Shown: piece by piece, positions 9,880 to 15,854 of the stretch | How the letters are laid out: the number at the start of each line of letters is the position of its first letter | How positions within the stretch are numbered: the stretch's first letter is position 1 | Origin: an uncultured Clostridia bacterium | GTDB taxonomy: Bacteria > Bacillota > Clostridia > TANB77 > CAG-508 | DNA: 16,733 nucleotides | Direction: 5' to 3' | Assembly (NCBI GenBank): GCA_934162925.1 | Contig: CAKPJR010000010.1 | Span: 1-16,733 of the forward strand | Made by a program: the position numbers and the translations under genes | The notes under the pieces: model-generated | The model's database searches: none | What the model saw: only the letters and a program-made list of their open reading frames with translations | Told to the model about the DNA's origin: nothing

Positions 9880-9905
9880 TGATTCTAGGGAATGCCCTGA
9901 ATCAT
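9879..9905 (+). other. Intergenic hairpin after the response regulator
   Basis: ATGATTC pairs with GAATCAT (9879-9885 with 9899-9905) and AGGG with CCCT (9887-9890 with 9895-9898), leaving one bulged T at 9886. It begins at the stop codon and has no T-tail, so it may protect the mRNA 3' end or act as a processing site. Confidence 0.5.
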
Positions 9906-9931
9906 AAATAAGATTAATTACAAATATTGTA

Positions 9932-9964
9932 GAGGGCGGACAATTCTGTCCGCCCTCAATTTTT
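9932..9964 (+). terminator. Terminator or attenuator between regulator and kinase
   Basis: A perfect GC-rich 10-bp stem (GAGGGCGGAC with GTCCGCCCTC, 9932-9941 with 9948-9957) is followed by AATTTTT. It stands within 20 bases of the kinase start and directly before its AGGTGA ribosome site. It should lower kinase relative to regulator, or isolate the kinase. No separate kinase promoter is obvious. Confidence 0.65.
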
Positions 9965-9974
9965 GAGGTGAAAT

Positions 9975-11388
9975 ATGTTTAAAAGTACACAAATAAAAAT
10001 AATATTAATAGTTATAATGCTAGCTATAATAATGTTTATAATACCAGGATGTATTTATATAAATTATTTATCAAATGTAAATTCAGAAAAAATAAGTTTT
10101 GCAATTAATAATGGAAAAATTATGTTTTATATAATTTCACTTTCTTTTATAATTATCTCTACTGTAATATTGATATTTACATCTAAAATAATTCTTAATC
10201 CGATCACAAAATTAATAAAAAGTGCAGAAAAAATTGCTGATGGAAGTAATGTAGAACAAGAAACTGATTATATAGACGGAAAAAAGATAAGAAGTGATGA
10301 AGATGAATTATCTAAAGCATTTAATTTAGTTACAACAAGTTTAAAACAAAATTTAAATGAAGTTACAAGGCAAAAGAAACAAATTGAAACCATTTTACTT
10401 CATATGACAGATGGAATAATTGCATTTGATATTGATGGAAAAATCATGCATATAAATCCAGCAGCAACAAGGCTATTAGGAATAACAGAAAATGAAAACA
10501 CATTTGATAAGATCTTCAAGAAATTAAAAGTAGATATTAATATGGAGAAAATAATATATCTAGAGAATTGGACATCAACAGAAGTTAAAGTAGAAATAGA
10601 AGATGTTTACTTAAATTTATTTTTTGCACCATTTAAAGATGAAAATGATAGGCCAGCAGGAGTTATGGTATTAATACAAGATATAACAGAACATGTAAAA
10701 TTAGATAATATGAGAAAAGAATTTGTTGCAGATGTATCACATGAATTAAAAACACCTCTTACTTCAATATTAGGATATGCAGAAACACTTTCAGAAACAG
10801 ATTATGATGAAGAAATAAGACAAAAATTTTTAGGAGTTATATCTTCAGAAGCAGTAAGAATGACTAAACTAGTTAATGATTTGCTAACTCTATCAAAATT
10901 TGATAATAAAAAAACTGAATGGGAAAGAACAGAATTTGACTTGGGGGAACTTGTAAAACAATGTCAGCAAAACCTCCAAATAGAAATGGAAAAGAAACAT
11001 CAAAGAGTAGAATGTTTTGTCACAGCAAATGTTCCAAATGTCTATGCAGATAGAGATGGAATAGAAAGAGTAGTATTAAACATATTATCAAATAGCATAA
11101 AATATACAGGTGAAGGCGGAACAATAAAAATTTATGTAGGATTTGTCTATAATGATGCATATATAAAAGTAATTGATAATGGAATAGGAATTCCAGAAGA
11201 AGACTTGAACAAAATATTTGAAAGATTTTATAGAGTAGATAAGGCAAGAACAAGACAAATGGGAGGAACAGGACTTCGGACTTTCAATTGCAAAAGAAAT
11301 ATTAGACCAAAATAACGGAAGAATTGATATAAAAAGTAAAGTACATGAAGGAACAGAAGTTGTAATAACAATACCTACTAGAGGATAA
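9975..11388 (+). CDS. PhoR/WalK-type sensor histidine kinase, read through one CGGA +1 site
   Basis: This membrane sensor kinase is the partner of the upstream regulator. It is 470 aa if CGGA at 11277 is one residue. It has TM1 (about 7-31), a short outside loop of some 20 residues, TM2 (about 50-70), a HAMP linker (72-125), a PAS domain (about 137-240), HisKA with H256 in VSHELKTPLTS, an N box (N373 in NSIKYT), G1 DNGIGIP (401-407), FERFYR and G2 GGTGLGLSI (430-438). Triplet reading breaks inside the G2 box, and stops at 11315 without the last ATPase strands and helix. The shifted frame gives SIAKEILDQNNGRIDIKS and VVITIPTRG, a normal kinase end. AGGTGA precedes the ATG. The short outer loop suggests sensing in the membrane or through the PAS domain. 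Confidence 0.92.
11277..11280 (+). other. CGGA +1/quadruplet site 7 (kinase residue 435)
   Basis: The frame reads ACA GGA CTT CGGA CTT TCA ATT, giving T-G-L-G-L-S-I. The G2 box of GHKL ATPases is GTGLGLSI, and this glycine is nearly invariant. It is the clearest evidence that the four bases yield glycine. Confidence 0.92.
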
Positions 11389-11430
11389 CAAAGAGACTTT
11401 AATTGCTCGCAATATTTATTAATTAAATAA

Positions 11431-11459
11431 TTGAAAAAATATAGATAGTAATGTATAAT
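11431..11459 (+). promoter_or_regulatory. Promoter of the lepB-holB-yaaT unit
   Basis: TTGAAA (11431-11436), a 17-base spacer and TATAAT (11454-11459) form a near-consensus promoter. Transcription from about 11466 excludes an ATG at 11451 as the lepB start and supports the one at 11493. Confidence 0.75.
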
Positions 11460-11492
11460 GAAAAAGTAATGTATGCGAAAGAGGGAAAAGTA

Positions 11493-12146
11493 ATGGAAGA
11501 AAAAACAAATTCAAAGCTAAAAGATATATTAGAATGGGCATATTGTATAATAATAGCAGTAGTGCTTGCATTATTATTTAGATATTATATAGGAACACCA
11601 ACAGTAGTAAAACAACCATCAATGTTTAACACACTAGAAGAAGGTCAAAGACTAATTTTAAGTAGATGGACAAGGACTGTAAAGGGAAATTACAAAAGGG
11701 GAGATATTGTAACTTTTGAAGCACCAAGTAAAGCTATAGTGTCAGCATTTGAAGCGGATATGGAAAATCCAATTGCTATATATGATTATGAACCAAAAGG
11801 TATAATGGCAAAATTTTCTTATTATGTATTAGAATTTACTAAAACAAGTTATATAAAAAGAGTTATTGGAATTGAAGGAGACCATATAAAAATAGAAAAT
11901 GGCAAAGTATATTTGAACGGAGAGGAACTAGAAGAACCGTATTTAAGAGAAGGAATAGAAACAAAAGCGGAGCATGGAGAATTGTTTTTAGATGTTACAG
12001 TTCCAGAAGGATGTGTATTTGTAATGGGAGATAATAGACCTCGCAGTACAGATAGCAGAAGCTTTGGTTGCATTCCAGTAGAAAAAGTAGAAAGTAAAGT
12101 ATTGATTAGATTTTGGCCATTAAATAAATTTGGCAAAGTTAAATAA
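11493..12146 (+). CDS. lepB: Type I signal peptidase
   Basis: This membrane serine protease removes signal peptides from exported proteins. It is 217 aa, typical for Gram-positives. One N-terminal membrane anchor (about 13-33) precedes the catalytic box with S43 (KQPSMFNTL). The general-base K122 lies in YIKRVIGIEGD, and the C-terminal box VMGDNRPRSTDSRSFG is at 177-192. Proline usually follows in SM-PTL, while here it is asparagine (SMFNTL), a mild variation. ATG 11493 has AGAGGGA upstream and lies after a consensus promoter; an in-frame ATG at 11451 overlaps the -10 element. holB follows after 50 bases. Confidence 0.93.
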   Translation: MEEKTNSKLKDILEWAYCIIIAVVLALLFRYYIGTPTVVKQPSMFNTLEEGQRLILSRWTRTVKGNYKRGDIVTFEAPSKAIVSAFEADMENPIAIYDYEPKGIMAKFSYYVLEFTKTSYIKRVIGIEGDHIKIENGKVYLNGEELEEPYLREGIETKAEHGELFLDVTVPEGCVFVMGDNRPRSTDSRSFGCIPVEKVESKVLIRFWPLNKFGKVK

Positions 12147-12196
12147 AGTATGTGTGAAGTATTATAGTCTTCAGCAGTGCATAAAAAGGAAAGATA

Positions 12197-13108
12197 ATGA
12201 TTTTTGAAAATATTATAGGTAATGAAAAAAATAAGGAATTATTAAACCAAATAATAAGCATGAATAACATTGCACATAGTTATATGTTTATAGGAAAAGA
12301 ATCAATTGGAAAAATGTTATTTGCAAAAGAATTTGCAAAAGCAATTTTATGTATAAACGACTCCAAACCATGTGGAAAATGTAAATCTTGTATAGAATTT
12401 GAATCATCTAATAACCCAGATTTTGAAATAATTGAGCCCGTTGGAAATAGCATTAAAATAGAACAGATAAGAGAACTTATAAAAAAAGTATATGAAAAAC
12501 CGATTGTATCTAATAAAAAAGTATACATTATAAATGACAGCAATCTGATGACAAAAGAAGCACAAAATAGTTTATTAAAAACACTTGAAGAACCACCAGA
12601 ATACGTTAGCATTATTTTAATAGCTTCAAATGAAAACTTATTTTTACCTACAATAAAGTCAAGATGCACAAAAATAATGTTTAAAAAATTAACAGACAAT
12701 GAGCTAAAAACAATATTAAAGAGAAAATATAATAAATTAAATATTCAAGAATTAGTGCTAAAAATTGCTGATGGAAGTGTGAATAAAGCAGAATGCTTAG
12801 ATGGAAAAGAAGAATTATATAACAAAGTTAATAGAATATATTCTAGTTTAGAAAATGTCAATATCATAAAATTAATAAATAGTAAAGAAGATATTTTTAA
12901 AGATAAAGAACAAGCAATTGAGATGTTAGAGTATATAAATTTAATATTTTTTGATAAAATCACTTCAAATTCAAATTATATAGAATGCATGAAAATAGTA
13001 GAAGACACAAAAGATAGACTGAAAAAAAACAATAACTATGATATGACAATAGATAATTTAAATATGACAGTTTGGGAGGTAATAAATGGCAAATATTATA
13101 GGAGTTAG
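12197..13108 (+). CDS. holB: DNA polymerase III delta-prime subunit (clamp loader)
   Basis: This is the clamp-loader subunit of the replisome, an AAA+ fold protein in the cytoplasm, 303 aa. The N-terminal part reads FENIIGNEKNKELL, then HSYMFIGKESIGKMLFAKEFA. The P-loop region is degenerate, as usual in delta-prime. A zinc module is seen in CGKCKSC plus an upstream cysteine. LLKTLEEPPEYVSIILIA and PTIKSRC (sensor 1 and SRC motif) follow. AAAGGAAAG precedes ATG. The last 23 bases overlap the start of yaaT, indicating coupled translation, an arrangement seen across Firmicutes. The C-terminal third is poorly conserved in the family. Confidence 0.92.
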   Translation: MIFENIIGNEKNKELLNQIISMNNIAHSYMFIGKESIGKMLFAKEFAKAILCINDSKPCGKCKSCIEFESSNNPDFEIIEPVGNSIKIEQIRELIKKVYEKPIVSNKKVYIINDSNLMTKEAQNSLLKTLEEPPEYVSIILIASNENLFLPTIKSRCTKIMFKKLTDNELKTILKRKYNKLNIQELVLKIADGSVNKAECLDGKEELYNKVNRIYSSLENVNIIKLINSKEDIFKDKEQAIEMLEYINLIFFDKITSNSNYIECMKIVEDTKDRLKKNNNYDMTIDNLNMTVWEVINGKYYRS

Positions 13109-14002
13109 ATTTAAAAAACCAGGTAAAATATATTTTTTTGATCCTGATGGGATAGAAATAAAAAAAGGACAATATGTAATTGTAGAAACAGCAATGGGAG
13201 TAGAATATGGAGAAGTTGCAATTGCAAATAGAACCATACCAGACGAAAAACTTGAAAAACCATTGAAAAAGATTATAAGAGTAGCAACATATAAAGACAA
13301 AAAGCAAAACGAAGAAAATAAGAAAAAAGAACAAGAAGCTTTAAAAATATGCCAAAAGAAGATAGAAGAGCATAAATTAGACATGACTTTAACAGATATT
13401 GAATATAAATTTGATAGAAGCAAATTACTATTCTTCTTTACAGCTGAAGGTAGAATAGACTTTAGAGACCTAGTAAAAGACCTAGCAGCAATTTTTAAAA
13501 CAAGAATTGAGTTAAGGCAAATTGGGGTAAGGGATGAAGTAAAAAAACTAGGACGGAAATGGAATGTGCGGAAGAGAGTTATGTTGTTGTTCATTCCTAG
13601 GAAATTTTGAAACTGTTTCTATAAAAATGGCAAAAGAACAAAATATATCTCTTAATCCTGCTAAAATATCTGGAAACTGTGGAAGATTAATGTGCTGCTT
13701 AAAATATGAGCAAGAAGTTTATGAAGAAAAACTTAAAAGATTGCCAAAAGTTGGAGCAATAGTAAAAACAGAAGATGGAGAAGGAGAAGTTTGCCGGAGT
13801 AGAAACATTAAAAGAAATAATAAAAGTAAAATTTAAAGACGGAGATGATACATTCTTTAAAAAATATAATGCAAAAGATGTAAAAATTATAAAGGATGTA
13901 GAAAAAGAAGATGACAAAATAGAAGCAGAAAATCCAGAAGACTTAAAAGAATTGCAAGAACTAGAAAAATTAGAAAAAATAGATGAAAAAAACAACAAAT
14001 AA
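13086..14002 (+). CDS. yaaT: PSP1-domain protein YaaT, read through two CGGA +1 sites
   Basis: This is a cytoplasmic PSP1 protein; in Bacillus YaaT acts with YlbF and YmcA on RNase Y-dependent mRNA processing and sporulation. Reading CGGA as one residue at 13554 and 13795 gives 304 aa, near the usual 270-280 plus a tail. The shifted product has the family's cysteine-rich core, LGGNGMCGRELCCCSFLG, then SIKMAKEQNISLNPAKISG and CGRLMCCLKYE. Without the shifts the core is lost and the frame ends at 13610. Residues from about 270 form a highly charged Glu/Lys tail (13900-14002). ATG 13086 has GGGAGG upstream and lies inside the end of holB. It could only be a pseudogene if nine identical lesions in this window were chance. 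Confidence 0.9.
13554..13557 (+). other. CGGA +1/quadruplet site 8 (YaaT residue 157)
   Basis: The frame reads CTA GGA CGGA AAT GGA ATG TGC GGA, giving L-G-G-N-G-M-C-G-R-E. YaaT homologues have LGGIGPCGRE, so glycine is expected. The TGC GGA eleven bases later shows that the string CGGA is harmless in another phase. Confidence 0.9.
13795..13798 (+). other. CGGA +1/quadruplet site 9 (YaaT residue 237)
   Basis: The frame reads GAA GTT TGC CGGA GTA GAA ACA, giving GEGEVCGVETLKEIIKVKF. The strand pattern after it fits the end of PSP1 proteins. Triplet reading ends at 13836 with a basic stretch. The residue itself is not a strongly conserved position. Confidence 0.8.
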
Positions 14003-14096
14003 TTTAGATATTAATTTTATAATAAAAAAAGAAATTCAATCAAAAAAATATAGGGTTGCTGCCAAAAGTGACCAGTAAAAAGGTGGTGAATAAAAA

Positions 14097-14267
14097 ATGG
14101 CATATAAAATATCAGATAAATGTATATCTTGTGGAGCATGTGCAGCAGAATGCCCAGTAGGATGTATTTCACAAGGAGAAGAAAAATACATAATAGATGA
14201 AAATACATGCATTGGTTGTGGTACATGCGCAGGTGTTTGCCCAGTAGAAGCACCAGCTGAGGAATAA
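14097..14267 (+). CDS. 2[4Fe-4S] clostridial-type ferredoxin
   Basis: This 56-aa soluble electron carrier has two complete cluster motifs: CISCGACAAECP near residues 9-20 and CIGCGTCAGVCP near 38-49. It would accept or donate low-potential electrons, for example with the pyruvate oxidoreductase encoded downstream on the same strand. ATG is preceded by AGGTGGTGA. It lies 94 bases after yaaT with no terminator between, so it may be read from the same transcript. The region between them shows no gene. Confidence 0.95.
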   Translation: MAYKISDKCISCGACAAECPVGCISQGEEKYIIDENTCIGCGTCAGVCPVEAPAEE

Positions 14268-14301
14268 AATATATTATTAAATAATATAAAGCTTTGCATA
14301 T

Positions 14302-14352
14302 AAAAAGAAGAAAGAGATGTATCAATTGATTTTAATCTCTTCCTTCTTTTTT
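14302..14352. terminator. Bidirectional terminator between convergent genes
   Basis: AAAGAAGAAAGAGAT pairs with ATCTCTTCCTTCTTT (about 14304-14318 with 14335-14349) with one mismatch, followed by a T-run on the plus strand and an A-run on the other side. It ends both the ferredoxin and the minus-strand gene that stops at 14358. Confidence 0.75.
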
Positions 14353-14357
14353 TTCAT

Positions 14358-14792
14358 TCAATTGCCTTTATGAGCTTTTGCACGCTTAATTTTTCTTCTA
14401 AAGTATGCTACATATTGTGCAAGCATAAACAAAAACAAAAGCAAAGCACAAAACTGAATTGCAATTACAATAAACAGTCCTGTCAAGATGATAAATTGAG
14501 TGAAATTAGATGATAACGAGAACTTGGATACAAAAGAGTCAGAAGAATTATATATAGCATTGCGTTCCTCCATCAACTCTTCGTAAGCAGCAATTCTATC
14601 ATCAGTCCAATTTTCACCAAGCTTTGCGAGACTTGCATTCTCTTCAAGGCACTCAACGTTTTTTGAAATCATCAAAAGCTGGTAAAGTGTCCGAATACCT
14701 TTGCCAAATTTAGGAACTGTAGCAACTGAAGAAAAGGCTATTGTACCAAGAAGTACAATAAGGATGCATCTGATAAGGTGTTTGTTTTTCAT
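14358..14792 (-). CDS. Hypothetical membrane protein with foreign codon use
   Basis: This 144-aa protein of unknown family has an N-terminal hydrophobic segment (about 8-26, possibly a signal anchor), a middle loop rich in acidic residues (about 45-95), a second hydrophobic helix (about 99-128) and a basic end (RRKIKRAKAHKGN). GGAGGA lies six bases before ATG, and a consensus promoter lies upstream, so it is likely expressed. Leucine is mostly CTT and TTG, with TTC, ATC, GTT, CGC, CGT and CGG also used. Its neighbours prefer TTA, ATA, GTA and AGA, so recent transfer is likely. Codon 34 is CGG followed by A; with the +1 rule seen elsewhere the product would end after 39 residues, TGA at 14674-14672. 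Confidence 0.7.
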   Translation of the reverse strand: MKNKHLIRCILIVLLGTIAFSSVATVPKFGKGIRTLYQLLMISKNVECLEENASLAKLGENWTDDRIAAYEELMEERNAIYNSSDSFVSKFSLSSNFTQFIILTGLFIVIAIQFCALLLFLFMLAQYVAYFRRKIKRAKAHKGN

Positions 14793-14824
14793 AAAGATTC
14801 CTCCAAAAAAATTATTATAACTAT

Positions 14825-14853
14825 ATTATATCACGAAGTGAACATAAATTCAA
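14825..14853 (-). promoter_or_regulatory. Promoter of the minus-strand membrane gene
   Basis: On the minus strand, TTGAAT (14853-14848), a 17-base spacer and TATAAT (14830-14825) precede the gene's GGAGGA site. It is divergent from the por promoter about 20 bases away. Confidence 0.7.
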
Positions 14854-14873
14854 ATTTTGCCAAAATTGTGGGG

Positions 14874-14902
14874 TTGACTTTTATACATTTTAGAAATATA
14901 CT
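14874..14902 (+). promoter_or_regulatory. Promoter of the por operon
   Basis: TTGACT (14874-14879), a 17-base spacer and TATACT (14897-14902) form a near-consensus promoter, with the porC ribosome site about 45 bases downstream. Confidence 0.75.
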
Positions 14903-14958
14903 GTATTTTGTATAGCAGTAAAATATTAACATATAAATTAATTAAGGGAGGTTAATAA

Positions 14959-15537
14959 ATGGAAGGCTTAATAGAAATTAGATGGCACGGACGTGGAGGC
15001 CAAGGCGCAAAAACAGCATCACTTCTTTTAGCAGATGCAGCATTTAATACAGGCAAATATATTCAAGGGTTTCCAGAATATGGACCAGAAAGAATGGGTG
15101 CACCAATTACAGCATATAACAGAATAAGTGACAAACCAATTACAATACATAGTAATATTTATGAACCAGACTATGTAGTCGTTGTGGATGACACTCTATT
15201 GGAAACAGTTCCAGTAACAGCTGGATTAAAGAGTACAGGAGCAATAGTAATAAATACTACAAAAAATGCAGAAGAGATAAAAGAATTACTTAAAGGCTAT
15301 GAAGGAAAAGTATATAAAATAGATGCAAGAAAAATATCAGAGGAAGCATTAGGAAGGTATTTTCCTAATACACCAATGCTTGCAGCAATAGTAAAAGTTA
15401 GTAAAGTTATGTCAGATGAAGAATTGTTAAATGATATGAAAGGTTCATTTAAACATAAATTTGCTAAAAAACCAGAAGTAATAGAAGGAAATATGAAAGC
15501 ATTAGAAATGGCTTTAAACTCAGTAGAGGAAATATAG
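14959..15537 (+). CDS. porC: Pyruvate/2-oxoacid:ferredoxin oxidoreductase gamma subunit
   Basis: This is the gamma subunit of the four-subunit enzyme that splits pyruvate with CoA to acetyl-CoA, CO2 and reduced ferredoxin in the cytoplasm. It is 192 aa, as usual. The N-terminal IRWHGRGGQGAKTASLLLADAA and GFPEYGPERMGAPITAYNRIS are characteristic of PorC. VVVDDTLLE and the C-terminal VSKVMSDEELL region also match. GGGAGG precedes ATG, and a strong promoter lies upstream. porD follows after 21 bases. A specificity for another 2-oxoacid cannot be excluded, but the gene order and the alpha sequence favour pyruvate. Confidence 0.93.
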   Translation: MEGLIEIRWHGRGGQGAKTASLLLADAAFNTGKYIQGFPEYGPERMGAPITAYNRISDKPITIHSNIYEPDYVVVVDDTLLETVPVTAGLKSTGAIVINTTKNAEEIKELLKGYEGKVYKIDARKISEEALGRYFPNTPMLAAIVKVSKVMSDEELLNDMKGSFKHKFAKKPEVIEGNMKALEMALNSVEEI

Positions 15538-15558
15538 AAAGAAGGATGTGATTTTTAC

Positions 15559-15840
15559 ATGGATATCAATCCAAAAACACCAATGGAGGAATTAACACCA
15601 GGTGGAGATATATATACAGCAGGAAACGCAAGAGAATTTAAAACAGGAGATTGGAGAAGCCAAAAACCTATATTCTTATCAGAAAAATGCAAACAATGTG
15701 GCTTATGCTTTCCGGTATGCCCAGATGATGCAATACCAGTAGGAAGAGATCAAAAAAGAACAGAATTTAATTATGATTATTGCAAGGGATGCGGGGTTTG
15801 TGCTAAGGTGTGTCCGTTTGGCGCAATTGAAATGCAATAA
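15559..15840 (+). CDS. porD: Pyruvate:ferredoxin oxidoreductase delta subunit (2[4Fe-4S])
   Basis: This 93-aa electron-transfer subunit has two cluster motifs in its second half, CKQCGLCFPVCP (about 49-60) and CKGCGVCAKVCP (about 75-86). The N-terminal arm, with GDWRSQKPIF, is typical of PorD and distinguishes it from a free ferredoxin. It passes electrons from the TPP site to external ferredoxin, such as the one at 14097. The ribosome site is AAGGATGTG. The alpha gene starts 15 bases after its stop, so the genes are co-transcribed. Confidence 0.95.
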   Translation: MDINPKTPMEELTPGGDIYTAGNAREFKTGDWRSQKPIFLSEKCKQCGLCFPVCPDDAIPVGRDQKRTEFNYDYCKGCGVCAKVCPFGAIEMQ

Positions 15841-15854
15841 AAAGGGAGGAATAA

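Noticed and set aside
11451..11492. ATG at 11451 as the lepB start
   Set aside because: It overlaps the -10 element TATAAT (11454-11459) and lacks a ribosome site; ATG 11493 has AGAGGGA and follows the predicted transcription start.
12280..13594. Long minus-strand open frames opposite holB and yaaT
   Set aside because: They are compositional shadows of AT-rich plus-strand genes, with low-complexity Phe/Ser/Leu-rich products and no ribosome sites.
2505..13798. CGG simply reassigned to another amino acid as a triplet
   Set aside because: A triplet reassignment keeps the frame. Here the frame must move by one base at each site, and triplet reading runs into stops and non-homologous sequence.
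2505..13798. Systematic sequencing or assembly insertion of C before GGA
   Set aside because: It cannot be fully excluded without reads. However, the sites are not in homopolymers, the flanking bases differ, most GGA codons are unaffected, and the event is seen only when CGG is in frame. It remains the main alternative to test.
2505..13798. Classic P-site slippage as in yeast Ty1 (CUU AGG C)
   Set aside because: Two sites do have CTT before CGG, but the other seven have GCT, GCA, GAA, AAT, ACT, GGA or TGC, and most of these tRNAs could not re-pair after a +1 slip.
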